The notes below the pieces were generated by a model. That model saw only the letters and a program-made list of their open reading frames with translations, searched no databases and had not been told where the DNA came from. DNA of 64,000 nucleotides, from NCBI RefSeq assembly GCF_001676055.1, contig NZ_LZEX01000044.1:62001-126000 (forward strand), in the 5' to 3' direction. This document shows, piece by piece, positions 19,208 through 31,428 of this stretch (position 1 is its first letter; each line of letters opens with the position of its first letter). The translations under genes and the position numbers were made by a program. This stretch comes from Morganella psychrotolerans (lineage in GTDB: Bacteria > Pseudomonadota > Gammaproteobacteria > Enterobacterales > Enterobacteriaceae).

Positions 19208-20152
19208 ATGGAGCTAATTCGCGGTACTCATAATATTCGCGCGCGACATCACGGATGCGTGCTGACTATTGGTAATTTTGATGGTGTTCATCGCGGGCAT
19301 CAGGCATTACTGTCACATCTGGCACAAGAAGGAAAGCGCCTGGGATTGCCGTCGGTCGTCATGATCTTCGAGCCACAGCCGCCGGAATTTTTTGCGCCTG
19401 ATAAAGCACCGGCACGCCTGACCCGGCTGCGCGATAAGGTAAAATATCTTGCACACTACGGTGCGGACTACTTATTGTGTGTTAAATTCAATAAACAGTT
19501 TGCCTCGCTGACGCCGGAAGCCTTTATCTCACACCTGTTGGTTGAACAACTGGGAGTGAAATTTCTGGTCGTCGGGGACGATTTCCGCTTCGGAAAAAAC
19601 CGGCAGGGTGATTTTGCCGGGTTATGTGAAGCGGGTAAACGGTTTGGCTTTACCGTGCGCAGCACAGAAAGTTTCTGTGATAACGGCACACGGATCAGCA
19701 GTACAGCTATCCGCCGTGCGCTGGAATGTGATGATTTAGCGCAGGCCGAAGCGCTGCTCGGGCATCCCTACCGTATCAGCGGGCGGGTGGTTCACGGCAA
19801 CGAACTCGGGCGCACAATCGGGTTTCCGACCGCCAATATTCCCCTGAAACGCCTGACCGCACCGGTCAGCGGTGTTTATGCGGTGGATGTTTACGGCCTC
19901 GGACCGAAACCGCTTCCGGGGGTGGCGAATATCGGCTCCCGCCCGACAGTGCAGGGCAAAGAGCGGCAGTTGGAAGTGCATCTGATTGATGTTGCTATGG
20001 ATTTATACGGGCAGCATCCGGATGTGGTATTACGCAAAAAATTACGAAATGAACAGCGGTTTGCCTCGCTTGATGAGCTGAAAGCGCAAATCGCACAGGA
20101 TGAAATTGCGGCAAGGGAATTCTTACAATTGCATCCCTCGTTATGTGTTTAA
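19208..20152 (+). CDS. ribF: Bifunctional riboflavin kinase / FAD synthetase
   Basis: The 314-residue enzyme (E. coli 313) makes FMN and then FAD. The N-terminal adenylyltransferase domain has TIGNFDGVHRGHQALLSHL (about 22-40, HxGH-type), and ISSTAIRRAL lies near 160-170. The C-terminal riboflavin kinase domain (about 185-305) has GRVVHGNELGRTIGFPTANI. It heads the conserved ribF-ileS-lspA-fkpB-ispH cluster, 27 bp before ileS. Confidence 0.98.
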   Translation: MELIRGTHNIRARHHGCVLTIGNFDGVHRGHQALLSHLAQEGKRLGLPSVVMIFEPQPPEFFAPDKAPARLTRLRDKVKYLAHYGADYLLCVKFNKQFASLTPEAFISHLLVEQLGVKFLVVGDDFRFGKNRQGDFAGLCEAGKRFGFTVRSTESFCDNGTRISSTAIRRALECDDLAQAEALLGHPYRISGRVVHGNELGRTIGFPTANIPLKRLTAPVSGVYAVDVYGLGPKPLPGVANIGSRPTVQGKERQLEVHLIDVAMDLYGQHPDVVLRKKLRNEQRFASLDELKAQIAQDEIAAREFLQLHPSLCV

Positions 20153-20179
20153 CGGAATAATAGTGGAACTGAGAAACTG

Positions 20180-22993
20180 ATGAGTGACTATAAAAATACC
20201 CTGAATCTTCCGGAAACAGGATTCCCGATGCGCGGGGACTTAGCAAAGCGCGAACCTGATATGCTCAAACGCTGGTACAAAGACAGTTTGTATCAGGCGA
20301 TCCGTAAAGCGAAAACAGGTAAAAAAACCTTTATTTTGCATGACGGCCCTCCGTATGCAAACGGCAGCATTCATATTGGTCACTCAGTAAATAAAATTCT
20401 CAAAGATATTATTATTAAATCCAAAGGCATGTCAGGGTTTGACTCCCCGTATATCCCGGGCTGGGACTGCCACGGCTTACCTATTGAACATAAAGTAGAG
20501 CAGCTTATCGGCAAACCGGGTGACAAAGTCACTCCGGCTGAGTTCCGTGCTGCCTGCCGTGAATACGCGAAAGAGCAGATCGAAGGTCAGAAAGCGGACT
20601 TTATTCGCTTAGGCGTGCTGGGCGACTGGGATCATCCGTATCTGACGATGGATTTCAAAACTGAAGCCCATATTATCCGCGCACTGGCAAAAGTGATTGC
20701 CAATGGCCATCTGGTGAAAGGGGCAAAACCGGTTCACTGGTGTACATCTTGCGCCTCTTCTCTGGCAGAAGCGGAAGTCGAATATTACGACAAAACCTCG
20801 CCATCCATCGATGTGCGCTTCCCGGCCGTTGATGCAGATGCTGTCTGTGCCAAATTTGGTGTGAGAAACGAAGGTCTGCCGCTGTCGCTGGTTATCTGGA
20901 CCACCACACCGTGGACATTACCTGCGAACCGCGCTATTTCACTGAATCCGGAATTTGATTATCAGTTAGTCCGTATTAATGACGAACTGGTTATCCTGGC
21001 AGCCGACCTGATTGAAAGTGTCATGAGACGCGCCGGTATTACAAGCTGGATCGTATTGGCTGACTGCAAAGGCAGTGACCTGGAACTGCTGCGCTTTAAT
21101 CATCCGTTTATGGGCTTTGATGTTCCGGCAATTCTGGGTGACCACGTTACACTGGAAGCGGGTACCGGGGCGGTTCATACAGCACCCGGCCATGGTCCTG
21201 ATGACTATGTTATCGGTCAGAAATACGGTCTGGAAACTGCCAATCCGGTTGGTCCGAACGGTTGTTATGTGAACGGAACCTATCCGTCACTCGATGGCGT
21301 GTTTGTGCTGAAAGCCAACGATATCATCCTTGATTTGCTGAAAGAGAAAGGTGCACTGCTGCACAGTGAAAATATTTCTCACAGCTATCCGTGCTGCTGG
21401 CGTCATAAAACACCGGTTATCTTCCGCGCCACGCCGCAGTGGTTTATCGGGATGGATATCAATGGGTTGCGTTCGCAGTCGCTGAGTGAAATCAAAGGCG
21501 TTAAGTGGATCCCGGGCTGGGGTGAAGCACGTATTACCGCTATGGTGGAAAACCGCCCTGACTGGTGTATCTCCCGTCAGCGCACATGGGGCACACCAAT
21601 GTCCCTGTTCGTTCATAAAGAGACTCAGGAACTGCATCCGCGCACATTAGAGCTGATGGAAGCGGTTGCCAAACGTGTGGAAGAGCACGGTATTCAGGCA
21701 TGGTGGGATCTTGATCCGCGTGACCTGCTGGGCGATGACGCTGATATCTATGAAAAAGTGCCGGATACCCTGGATGTCTGGTTTGACTCAGGATCAACAC
21801 ACTCCTCTGTGATTGACGCACGCCCTGAATTCCATGGCAATTCTGCGGATATCTATCTGGAAGGTTCGGATCAGCATCGTGGCTGGTTTATGTCTTCACT
21901 GATGCTGTCTACTGCGATGAAAGGCAAAGCGCCTTACCGCGAAGTACTGACTCACGGCTTCACTGTCGATGGTCAGGGACGTAAAATGTCCAAATCCCTG
22001 GGCAATACAGTCAGTCCGCAGGATGTGATGAACAAACTGGGCGGGGATATCCTGCGTCTGTGGGTAGCATCAACAGATTATTCGGGCGAGATCGCCGTAT
22101 CTGATGAAATTCTGAAGCGCTCTGCGGATTCTTACCGCCGAATCCGTAATACCGCACGTTTCCTGCTGGCAAACCTTAATGGTTTCAATCCGGAAACCGA
22201 CATGGTGAAACCGGAAGAGATGATTGTGGCAGACCGCTGGGCAGTGGGCCGTGCGCTTGCAGCTCAGAATGATATGCTAAAATCGTATGAAGCCTATGAT
22301 TTCCATGAAGTTGTTCAGCGTCTGATGCAGTTCTGCTCGGTTGAGATGGGGTCATTCTATCTGGATATCATCAAAGACCGTCAGTACACCGCGAAAAGTG
22401 ACGGACTGGCACGCCGCAGTTGCCAGACCGCGCTGTATCACATTGTTGAAGCGTTGGTACGCTGGATGGCGCCGGTCATGTCCTTTACGGCAGATGAAAT
22501 CTGGAATGAGATGCCGGGCAAACGTGCGCAGTATGTCTTTACCGAAGAGTGGTATGACGGCCTGTTTGGTCTGAACGAACAGGAAAGCATGAATGATGAT
22601 TACTGGGCAACGCTGCTGGCGGTGCGCGGTGAAGTCAATAAAGTGCTGGAGCAGGCGCGTGCGGATAAACTTATCGGTGGTTCACTCGAAGCGGCGGTGA
22701 CGCTGTATGCAGATGATGCATTAGCAGCGAAACTTAACAAACTGGGTAACGAGCTGCGCTTTGTGCTGCTGACCTCTCAGGCAGATGTGAAACCGCTGTC
22801 TGATGCACCGGAAAGTGCGGTAAACAGTGAGCTGGACGGTCTGCGCATCGGCTTTAATAAAGCGGCAGGCAGTAAATGTCCGCGCTGCTGGCATTATGCG
22901 TCTGATATTGGTCAGGACAGTGCACATCCGGAACTGTGCGGTCGCTGTGTCACTAACGTAGCCGGAAACGGTGAAGAACGTAAGTTTGCCTGA
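20180..22993 (+). CDS. ileS: Isoleucyl-tRNA synthetase
   Basis: The 937-residue class I synthetase (E. coli 938) charges tRNA-Ile. HIGH is in [17 protein letters not shown] near residues 57-73, and KMSKS is in [14 protein letters not shown] near 600. An editing domain lies between. The C-terminal zinc site has Cys900, Cys903, Cys920 and Cys923. It is co-transcribed with lspA (3-bp gap). Confidence 0.99.
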   Translation: MSDYKNTLNLPETGFPMRGDLAKREPDMLKRWYKDSLYQAIRKAKTGKKTFILHDGPPYANGSIHIGHSVNKILKDIIIKSKGMSGFDSPYIPGWDCHGLPIEHKVEQLIGKPGDKVTPAEFRAACREYAKEQIEGQKADFIRLGVLGDWDHPYLTMDFKTEAHIIRALAKVIANGHLVKGAKPVHWCTSCASSLAEAEVEYYDKTSPSIDVRFPAVDADAVCAKFGVRNEGLPLSLVIWTTTPWTLPANRAISLNPEFDYQLVRINDELVILAADLIESVMRRAGITSWIVLADCKGSDLELLRFNHPFMGFDVPAILGDHVTLEAGTGAVHTAPGHGPDDYVIGQKYGLETANPVGPNGCYVNGTYPSLDGVFVLKANDIILDLLKEKGALLHSENISHSYPCCWRHKTPVIFRATPQWFIGMDINGLRSQSLSEIKGVKWIPGWGEARITAMVENRPDWCISRQRTWGTPMSLFVHKETQELHPRTLELMEAVAKRVEEHGIQAWWDLDPRDLLGDDADIYEKVPDTLDVWFDSGSTHSSVIDARPEFHGNSADIYLEGSDQHRGWFMSSLMLSTAMKGKAPYREVLTHGFTVDGQGRKMSKSLGNTVSPQDVMNKLGGDILRLWVASTDYSGEIAVSDEILKRSADSYRRIRNTARFLLANLNGFNPETDMVKPEEMIVADRWAVGRALAAQNDMLKSYEAYDFHEVVQRLMQFCSVEMGSFYLDIIKDRQYTAKSDGLARRSCQTALYHIVEALVRWMAPVMSFTADEIWNEMPGKRAQYVFTEEWYDGLFGLNEQESMNDDYWATLLAVRGEVNKVLEQARADKLIGGSLEAAVTLYADDALAAKLNKLGNELRFVLLTSQADVKPLSDAPESAVNSELDGLRIGFNKAAGSKCPRCWHYASDIGQDSAHPELCGRCVTNVAGNGEERKFA

Positions 22994-22996
22994 TAA

Positions 22997-23545
22997 ATGA
23001 AAAAAACACTGTGTTCTACCGGATTGCGCTGGTTATGGCTCTCTGTACTGGTTCTGGTGCTGGATATCATCTCGAAGCAGCTCGTATTATCGAATTTCGG
23101 GCTGCATGAATCCTCACCGCTGATCCCGTACTTTAATCTGACCTATGTTCGCAACTATGGTGCCGCATTCAGCTTCCTCGCCTCACAGGGCGGGTGGCAG
23201 CGCTGGTTCTTCACAGTCGTGGCAATCGGTATTTCCGTCACCTTGTTAGTGATGATGTACCGCACCAGTGCGCGCAATAAAATCAGCAATATTGCGTATG
23301 CACTGATTATCGGCGGGGCGATTGGTAATTTACTCGATCGCCTGATGCACGGTTTTGTGGTGGATTACATCGATTTTTATGTCGGTGACTGGCACTGGCC
23401 GACATTCAATCTGGCGGATTCCTGGATTATCATCGGGGCGGGGCTGATTATCATCGAAAGCTTTATTCCGGATGGTAAGAAGCACGCTGAACCGGTAGAT
23501 AAGCCGGAAGATAAACCGGAAAGCAAAACACCATCATCTGATTGA
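22997..23545 (+). CDS. lspA: Lipoprotein signal peptidase (signal peptidase II)
   Basis: The 182-residue inner-membrane aspartyl protease removes lipoprotein signal peptides. It has four hydrophobic helices. The catalytic aspartates are in [12 protein letters not shown] and [12 protein letters not shown]. It is about 18 residues longer than E. coli LspA (164) because of a charged C-terminal tail with a repeated DKPEDKPES pattern (about 163-182). It lies 3 bp after ileS and is followed by a terminator. Confidence 0.98.
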   Translation: MKKTLCSTGLRWLWLSVLVLVLDIISKQLVLSNFGLHESSPLIPYFNLTYVRNYGAAFSFLASQGGWQRWFFTVVAIGISVTLLVMMYRTSARNKISNIAYALIIGGAIGNLLDRLMHGFVVDYIDFYVGDWHWPTFNLADSWIIIGAGLIIIESFIPDGKKHAEPVDKPEDKPESKTPSSD

Positions 23546-23550
23546 TTAAG

Positions 23551-23580
23551 AAAATATCCGCCTTCCGGCGGATATTTTTT
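23551..23580 (+). terminator. Terminator after lspA
   Basis: A stem AAAATATCCGCC/GGCGGATATTTT with loop TTCC and a T-run, between lspA and fkpB. It may only partly stop readthrough into fkpB. Confidence 0.88.
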
Positions 23581-23605
23581 ATCTGGTACAGAGGCGATAA
23601 TAATA

Positions 23606-24037
23606 ATGCAGGCAGAAAAACATCACAGCGTATTACTGGATTTCACCTTAAAACTGGCGGATGGTTCCGTTGCCGACTCCACAGAAGCACAGGGTAAGCC
23701 GGCACTGTTCCGCCTGGGTGACGGCAGTTTGTCACCGGAACTCGAGCAGGAACTGCTCGGGTTGTCAGCCGGGGATAAAAAAACCTTCACGCTGCCCGGT
23801 GAGACTATTTTCGGCAAGCCAAGCCCGGATCTTATTCAATTTTTCTCTCCGGCTGATTTTACAGAGACTGGTTTACCTGAAACCGGCACAATTATGCTGT
23901 TTAGTGCGATGAACGGCAGCGAAATGCCCGGACTTGTCAAATCCGTCTCGGATGAGTCCGTTGAAGTGGATTTCAACCACCCTCTTTCCGGGCAGGACAT
24001 CACGTTTGACATAATTGTCCGTGAAGTCACCGAATAA
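23606..24037 (+). CDS. fkpB: FKBP-type peptidyl-prolyl isomerase FkpB (SlpA-like)
   Basis: The 143-residue protein (E. coli FkpB 149) has the FKBP fold with an inserted flap: VLLDFTLKLADGSVADST near 10-27, and VDFNHPLSGQDITFDIIV near 122-139, the conserved NHPLAG-type motif of SlyD/SlpA isomerases. It helps folding by isomerising X-Pro bonds. It sits between lspA and ispH, as in E. coli, but two ERIC-like elements separate it from ispH. Confidence 0.96.
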   Translation: MQAEKHHSVLLDFTLKLADGSVADSTEAQGKPALFRLGDGSLSPELEQELLGLSAGDKKTFTLPGETIFGKPSPDLIQFFSPADFTETGLPETGTIMLFSAMNGSEMPGLVKSVSDESVEVDFNHPLSGQDITFDIIVREVTE

Positions 24038-24044
24038 TTCATAT

Positions 24045-24112
24045 ATACCCAACGTCATTCAGGATGCCGCCAACGAATCTGTGGTTTGAATGAGTAATGA
24101 ATAAAGGTTATA
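24045..24112. repeat. ERIC-like element, short form
   Basis: A 68-bp copy of the internally deleted form seen at 201-261 (TATACCCAACGTCATTCAGG, then GCCGCCAACGAATCTG, ending AATAAAGGTTATA). It abuts the next full copy. Confidence 0.8.
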
Positions 24113-24236
24113 TACCCAACGTCATTCAAGATGCAGGAAGGCAGCAAGGGAAGACAGACGGGGAGCATACACTAGTATGTGACCCGGCGGGCTGAGTGTA
24201 GCCAACGCACCTGCAGCTTGAATGAATAAGGGTATA
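24111..24236. repeat. ERIC-like element, full length
   Basis: A 126-bp imperfect palindrome from TATACCCAACGTCATTCAAG to GAATGAATAAGGGTATA. The centre GGGGAGCATACACTAGTATG followed by TGACCCGG is the ERIC core. It lies about 105 bp upstream of ispH. Confidence 0.88.
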
Positions 24237-24340
24237 GCGATAATTAGCATTACGGCCAGAGTGACTGCTCTGGTATAGTATTGCGCAAATGTTGATTTTT
24301 TGTTTTATTACCCGTCAGGGTGATGTTCCGGAGGCTGAAC

Positions 24341-25291
24341 GTGCGTATTTTACTGGCAAACCCACGGGGTTTTTGTGCGGGGGTTGACCGTGCTATCAGT
24401 ATTGTGGACAGAGCACTTGAACTGTATGGCGCACCTATTTATGTCCGCCATGAAGTTGTGCATAACCGCTATGTGGTGAATGATTTGCGTGAGCGTGGGG
24501 CGATTTTTATTGAAGAAATCGCAGAAGTACCGGACGGCGCTATCCTTATCTTCTCTGCACACGGTGTGTCGCAGGCGATCCGCCAGGAAGCGCGCTCCCG
24601 TAATCTCACTATGTTGTTTGATGCCACCTGTCCGCTGGTAACGAAAGTTCATATGGAAGTTGCCCGCGCCAGCCGCAAAGGCAAAGAAGCGATTCTGATC
24701 GGCCACGCCGGCCACCCGGAAGTGGAAGGGACAATGGGGCAATACAGTAACCCGGAAGGCGGCATGTATCTGGTGGAGTCCCCGGAAGATGTGTGGAAAT
24801 TGCAGGTTAAAGATGAGGCCAACCTCAGCTTTATGACGCAAACCACATTGTCCGTTGATGATACATCTGAAGTGATTGATGCTCTGAATGCCCGCTTTCC
24901 GAAGATTATCGGACCACGCAAAGATGATATCTGCTACGCAACCACTAACCGCCAGGAAGCGGTGCGGGATCTGGCCGGAAAAGCCGATCTGGTGCTGGTG
25001 GTGGGATCAAAAAACTCGTCAAACTCCAATCGTCTTGCCGAACTGGCTGAACGGGTAGGTAAACCATCCTATCTGATTGATTCTGCGGATGATATCTCCC
25101 CTGACTGGCTGAAGGGTGTGGATACTATCGGGCTGACTGCCGGTGCTTCCGCGCCGGATGTCCTGGTTCAGCAGGTGATCCGCCGTTTACAGGAACTGGG
25201 CGCGGATGATGTCCGGCAACTGGAAGGCCGCGAAGAGAATATTATCTTCGAGGTGCCGAAAGAGCTGCGGGTCGATATTAAAGAAGTCTGA
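24341..25291 (+). CDS. ispH: 4-hydroxy-3-methylbut-2-enyl diphosphate reductase
   Basis: The 316-residue iron-sulfur enzyme (316 in E. coli) makes IPP and DMAPP in the last step of the MEP pathway. The three cluster cysteines are in [12 protein letters not shown] (Cys12), [13 protein letters not shown] (about 96) and [13 protein letters not shown] (about 197). The start is GTG at 24341, seven bases after a GGAGG site, and gives [11 protein letters not shown]. An in-frame ATG at 24320 would add seven unrelated residues. Confidence 0.98.
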   Translation: MRILLANPRGFCAGVDRAISIVDRALELYGAPIYVRHEVVHNRYVVNDLRERGAIFIEEIAEVPDGAILIFSAHGVSQAIRQEARSRNLTMLFDATCPLVTKVHMEVARASRKGKEAILIGHAGHPEVEGTMGQYSNPEGGMYLVESPEDVWKLQVKDEANLSFMTQTTLSVDDTSEVIDALNARFPKIIGPRKDDICYATTNRQEAVRDLAGKADLVLVVGSKNSSNSNRLAELAERVGKPSYLIDSADDISPDWLKGVDTIGLTAGASAPDVLVQQVIRRLQELGADDVRQLEGREENIIFEVPKELRVDIKEV

Positions 25292-25299
25292 TACAAATA

Positions 25300-25326
25300 A
25301 GCAGAACGCAGGTTCTGCTTTTTTTT
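25300..25326 (+). terminator. Terminator of ispH
   Basis: Stem AGCAGAAC/GTTCTGCT followed by a run of eight T. Confidence 0.88.
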
Positions 25327-25450
25327 GCCTGAAACCGGGGAAATACAGTTTTACTGATAATCTGCGGGCAATATTGTGATTTTCTGATGATAACAGCAGG
25401 TAACTGGTAATCATCACAGACACCCGTTAATCTGCCGGTACACAGATATA

Positions 25451-26412
<962 letters not shown>

Positions 26413-26844
26413 TTAATATTGTTTTTTATTTTATTGATATATCAGCAATTAAATTATAAAAATTGCTGATATTTATTTTTTATTTGTTTCTATAGTTAAA
26501 TGCGTGTTTTTATAAGATATATATCATTATTGTCTTTTTTTCATACCTGTTTATGCCCTTTGTTATACTTTTTCTGCCTTTCCTTTGTTTTTTCATTAAT
26601 GTCATACAAAATTCAGTTTAAATCCCATTATGAGGTAATGTTATTGCCCTGATTGCTGATTTTTTTGTCATGATGATTAAAAATAGATAAAAAAACATTT
26701 TTTTTCTGGACAACAGCCCGCCGGCTCTTTAGAATGCGCCCAATTTGCCGAAAATTGATTAAAAGTTCATTCCGGCATTGCTTTATAGCCCGATTCTGAA
26801 TTAATATGCATTAAATGTGATTTATTATTCTTCCGGAGGGTGTT
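26413..26844 (+). promoter_or_regulatory. carAB control region
   Basis: This 432-bp gap is strongly AT-rich and shows no gene. Its last 70 bp match the E. coli carAB P2 region. The long AT-rich upstream part corresponds to where P1 and the pyrimidine-control proteins (PepA, IHF, PurR) act in E. coli; those sites were not individually identified here. Confidence 0.7.
26778..26833 (+). promoter_or_regulatory. carAB promoter P2 with tandem ARG boxes (ArgR operator)
   Basis: A -35 like TTGCTT (26778-26783) and TAATAT (26802-26807) form the promoter. Two ARG boxes, at 26795-26812 (TCTGAATTAATATGCATT) and 26816-26833 (TGTGATTTATTATTCTTC), are separated by 3 bp, the classic ArgR hexamer arrangement. 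Box 1 covers the -10. Confidence 0.8.
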
Positions 26845-27984
26845 TTGTTTAAGTCAGCGATCCTGGTTCTGCAAGACGGAACCACATTTCACGGGCGCGC
26901 CATCGGCGCTGAGGGAGCCGTTACCGGCGAAGTTGTTTTTAATACCTCGATGACGGGGTACCAGGAAATTCTTACCGACCCCTCTTATTCCCGCCAGATA
27001 GTCACTCTCACTTATCCCCACATCGGCAATACCGGCACTAACAGTGCTGATGAAGAATCCTCAGGTGTTTATGCTCAGGGTCTGGTAATCCGCGACCTGC
27101 CGCTTATCACCAGCAATTTCCGCAGTGAAGAGAACCTGTCTGATTACCTGAAGCGCCACAATGTAGTGGCCATTGCTGATATCGACACCCGCAAACTGAC
27201 CCGCCTGCTGCGCGAAAAAGGCGCACAGAACGGCTGTATTATTGCCGGAGAACACCCGGACGCTGCACAGGCACTGGTAAATGCACAGAGTTTCAGTGGT
27301 CTGAACGGACTGGATTTGGCGAAAGAAGTCACTACCCGTCAGCCGTACACCTGGACTCAGGGTTCATGGACACTGGAAGGTGGCCTGCCTGCAGATAAAA
27401 ACACAGATGAACTGCCATTTCATGTGGTGGCATACGATTTCGGAGCCAAACGCAATATTCTGCGGATGCTGGTGGACAGAGGTTGCCGTCTGACCGTCGT
27501 TCCGGCACAGACTCCGGCGGAAGAGGTGCTGAAAATGGCACCGGACGGTATTTTTCTCTCCAACGGTCCGGGCGACCCGGCACCGTGTGACTATGCTGTT
27601 GACGCTATCCGCAGCTTCCTGAAAACCGATATTCCGCTGTTCGGCATCTGTCTGGGACACCAGTTGCTGGCACTCGCCAGTGGTGCAAAAACCATCAAAA
27701 TGAAATTTGGTCACCACGGCGGTAACCATCCGGTCAAAGATCTTGAAAAGAGTGTGGTGATGATCACCGCGCAAAATCATGGTTTTGCTGTGGATGAAGC
27801 AACATTGCCTGATACGCTGCGCGTGACACATAAGTCATTGTTTGACGGCACATTACAGGGTATTCACCGCAATGATAAACCGGCATTCAGCTTCCAGGGA
27901 CACCCGGAAGCCAGCCCGGGACCGCATGATGCCGCACCGCTGTTTGACCACTTTATTGAGTTGATGAAAAACGCCCGTCACTAA
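26845..27984 (+). CDS. carA: Carbamoyl-phosphate synthase small (glutaminase) subunit
   Basis: The 379-residue subunit (E. coli 382) releases ammonia from glutamine for CarB. The class I amidotransferase Cys is in [15 protein letters not shown], and the His/Glu pair in [15 protein letters not shown]. The start is TTG at 26845 after a GGAGGGTG site; E. coli carA also starts with UUG. It is followed by carB after 15 bp. Because carB is frameshifted, CarA may have no partner. Confidence 0.97.
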   Translation: MFKSAILVLQDGTTFHGRAIGAEGAVTGEVVFNTSMTGYQEILTDPSYSRQIVTLTYPHIGNTGTNSADEESSGVYAQGLVIRDLPLITSNFRSEENLSDYLKRHNVVAIADIDTRKLTRLLREKGAQNGCIIAGEHPDAAQALVNAQSFSGLNGLDLAKEVTTRQPYTWTQGSWTLEGGLPADKNTDELPFHVVAYDFGAKRNILRMLVDRGCRLTVVPAQTPAEEVLKMAPDGIFLSNGPGDPAPCDYAVDAIRSFLKTDIPLFGICLGHQLLALASGAKTIKMKFGHHGGNHPVKDLEKSVVMITAQNHGFAVDEATLPDTLRVTHKSLFDGTLQGIHRNDKPAFSFQGHPEASPGPHDAAPLFDHFIELMKNARH

Positions 27985-27999
27985 TCAGGAGCAGAAAAA

Positions 28000-30900
28000 A
28001 TGGCAAAACGTACTGATATTAAAAGCATCCTGATTTTAGGCGCCGGTCCGATTGTTATCGGCCAGGCGTGTGAATTTGACTACTCCGGCGCACAGGCGTG
28101 TAAAGCGCTGCGCGAGGAAGGCTATCGTGTTGTACTGGTGAACTCCAATCCGGCAACCATTATGACCGACCCTGAAATGGCGGACGCGACATACATCGAG
28201 CCAATTCACTGGGAAGTGGTGCGCAAAATCATCGAAAAGGAGCGCCCTGATGCAGTGCTGCCGACCATGGGCGGACAGACCGCACTGAACTGTGCGCTGG
28301 AGCTTGAGCGCCATGGTGTGCTGGCAGAATTTGGCGTCGAAATGATTGGCGCCACCGCCGATGCGATTGATAAAGCAGAAGATCGCCGTCGTTTTGACAT
28401 CGCAATGAAAAAAATCGGGCTGGACACTGCGCGCTCCGGCATCGCACACACGATGGAAGAAGCCTTCGCGGTGACTGATGAAGTCGGTTTTCCGTGCATT
28501 ATCCGCCCGTCATTTACCATGGGCGGCACCGGCGGCGGTATTGCTTACAACCGCGAAGAATTCGAAGAAATCTGTACACGCGGGCTGGATCTCTCTCCTA
28601 CCAATGAATTGCTGATTGATGAATCACTGATTGGCTGGAAAGAGTATGAAATGGAAGTGGTGCGCGATAAAAACGATAACTGCATTATCGTTTGTGCCAT
28701 TGAAAATTTTGACGCGATGGGGATTCATACCGGCGACTCCATTACAGTAGCACCGGCACAGACTCTGACAGACAAAGAATACCAAATCATGCGCGATGCC
28801 TCGATGGCAGTGCTGCGTGAAATCGGCGTCGAAACCGGCGGCTCGAATGTTCAGTTCTCGGTAAACCCGAAAAACGGACGTTTAATTGTTATCGAGATGA
28901 ACCCGCGTGTTTCCCGCTCTTCCGCTCTGGCATCAAAAGCGACCGGTTTCCCGATTGCAAAAATTGCGGCAAAACTGGCGGTCGGCTATACCCTCGATGA
29001 ATTATCAAATGACATCACCGGCGGACTGACACCGGCGTCGTTTGAGCCATCCATCGACTATGTTGTGACAAAAATCCCGCGCTTTAACTTTGAAAAATTT
29101 GCCGGTACTAATGACCGTCTTACCACCCAGATGAAATCTGTCGGTGAAGTGATGGCAATCGGGCGCACGTTTCAGGAATCACTGCAAAAAGCCCTGCGTG
29201 GTCTGGAAGTCGGCGCTTGCGGGTTTGACCCGAAAGTCAATTTGGATGAACCGGATGCACTGACAAAAATCCGCCGCGAACTAAAAGAAGCAGGCGCTGA
29301 GCGTATCTGGTATATCGCGGATGCTTTCCGTGCCGGATTGTCTGTCGATGGTGTTTTTAATCTGACAAATATTGACCGCTGGTTCCTGGTTCAAATCGAA
29401 GAACTGGTTCGTCTGGAAGAGCAGGTGGCTGAGGTCGGTGTTAACGGGCTGACACCGGAATTTCTGCGTCACCTGAAACGCAAAGGTTTTGCGGATACCC
29501 GCCTGGCAACGCTGGTGGGTGTCGCGGAAACGGAAATCCGCAAACTGCGTGACAGCTATCAGCTCTGGCCGGTATACAAACGGGTGGATACCTGTGCGGC
29601 AGAATTTGCGACAGATACGGCTTACCTTTACTCGACTTATGAAGAAGAGTGCGAAGCACAGCCGAATGATGATAAACCGAAAATCATGATCCTCGGTGGC
29701 GGGCCTAACCGGATCGGTCAGGGCATTGAATTCGACTACTGCTGTGTTCACGCCGCCATGGCGCTGCGCGAAGACGGCTACGAAACTATCATGGTGAACT
29801 GCAACCCGGAAACGGTTTCCACGGACTATGATACCTCAGATCGTCTCTATTTTGAGCCGGTAACCCTGGAAGATGTGCTGGAAATTGTACGGGTTGAAAA
29901 ACCGGCCGGTGTGATTGTTCAGTACGGCGGACAGACTCCGCTGAAACTGGCGCGCAGCCTTGAAGCTGCCGGTGTGCCGGTTATCGGTACCAGTCCGGAT
30001 GCGATTGACCGCGCCGAAGACCGCGAGCGTTTTCAGCAGGCTGTTGTTCGCTTAGGGCTGAAGCAACCGGCGAATGCGACTGTCTCTAATATTGAGCAGG
30101 CGGCTGAACGCGCAAAAGAGATTGGTTATCCGCTGGTGGTGCGCCCTTCCTATGTGCTGGGCGGGCGCGCAATGGAAATCGTCTATGACGAAACTGACCT
30201 GCGCCGTTACTTCCAGAACGCCGTGAGTGTGTCAAATGATGCACCGGTACTGCTCGACCGCTTCCTGGATGATGCGATTGAAGTGGATGTGGATGCTATC
30301 TGTGACGGTGAACAGGTGCTGATTGGCGGCATTATGGAGCACATAGAGCAGGCGGGTGTTCACTCAGGCGACTCTGCATGCTCTTTACCGGCTTACACAC
30401 TGAGTCAGGAAATTCAGGATGTAATGCGCGACCAGGTCAGAAAACTGGCGATGGAACTGCGTGTGCGCGGGTTGATGAATACCCAGTTTGCGGTAAAAGA
30501 TAACGAAGTTATCTGATTGAAGTAAACCCGCGTGCGGCGCGTACTGTCCCGTTTGTCTCAAAAGCGACCGGTGTGCCGCTGGCAAAAGTGGCGGCGCGTG
30601 TCATGGCAGGACAAACACTGGCACAGCAGGGCGTAACAAAAGAAGTGATCCCGCCGTATTACTCGGTCAAAGAAGTGGTTCTGCCGTTTAATAAATTCCA
30701 GGGTGTAGACCCGATTTTAGGGCCGGAAATGCGCTCAACGGGTGAAGTGATGGGCGTAGGCCGCACCTTTGCGGAAGCCTTTGCCAAAGCCATGCTCGGC
30801 AGCTCTTCCGCTCTGAAAAAGAAAGGTCGTGCTCTGCTTTCTGTCCGCGAAGGGGATAAAGCCCGGGTGGTGGATCTCGCGGCGAAACTGCTGAAACAGG

Positions 30901-31226
30901 GCTTTGAACTGGATGCGACTCACGGTACGGCGATTGTGCTTGGCGAAGCCGGAATTAATCCGCGCCTGGTTAACAAAGTGCATGAAGGGCGCCCGCATAT
31001 TCAGGACAGAATTAAAAACGGCGAATACGATTACATCGTGAATACTACTGAAGGTCGTCAGGCAATTGAGGACTCTAAAGTTATCCGCCGCAGTGCCCTG
31101 CAATACAAAGTGCATTATGACACCACAATGAACGGTGGGTTTGCCACAACCCTGTCACTGAATATGGATCCGACAGACCGGGTTATTTCAGTACAGGAAA
31201 TGCACCGCCAGATTAAAAATAAATAA
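28000..31226 (+). pseudogene. carB: Carbamoyl-phosphate synthase large subunit, frameshifted
   Basis: The large subunit (E. coli 1073 residues) makes carbamoyl phosphate for arginine and pyrimidines from two ATP-grasp halves. Here the frame from 28000 runs for 838 residues and stops at TGA 30514-30516 after [14 protein letters not shown]. coli continues [16 protein letters not shown]. The same text resumes in the next frame from about 30511 ([20 protein letters not shown]) and runs to 31226, including the allosteric domain. Reading GTT-ATC-TGA as GTT-TAT-CTG-ATT requires one extra T near 30510. So one base is missing, either a true mutation or a sequencing or assembly error. Both pieces are otherwise intact. 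If real, the last about 235 residues, including part of the second ATP-grasp unit, are lost. Confidence 0.9.
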
Positions 31227-31237
31227 AGTGATTAAGT

Positions 31238-31273
31238 AAAATAAGAAACCCGCTACGGCGGGTTTCTTATTTT
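31238..31273 (+). terminator. Terminator of carAB
   Basis: A perfect 16-bp stem (31238-31253 with 31258-31273), loop TACG, with GC core and A/T-rich flanks that give the U-run on either strand. Confidence 0.92.
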
Positions 31274-31428
31274 ATATGCTTATAATTAAACCCTATTAGA
31301 TTAAATATAAATTAGTATGTTAATTATCTAATTTGCTTTTTTTTATGTTTAGTTTCTGTTTATTTTTTTATCAGTGACTGGAGGTATACTTTGGGAAGTT
31401 AATTCTAACCAGATATAAGGATTCTCCT

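Noticed and set aside
28000-31226. Programmed frameshift in carB
   Set aside because: No slippery heptamer or stimulatory structure is evident, and carB is not known to use recoding; mutation or error is simpler.
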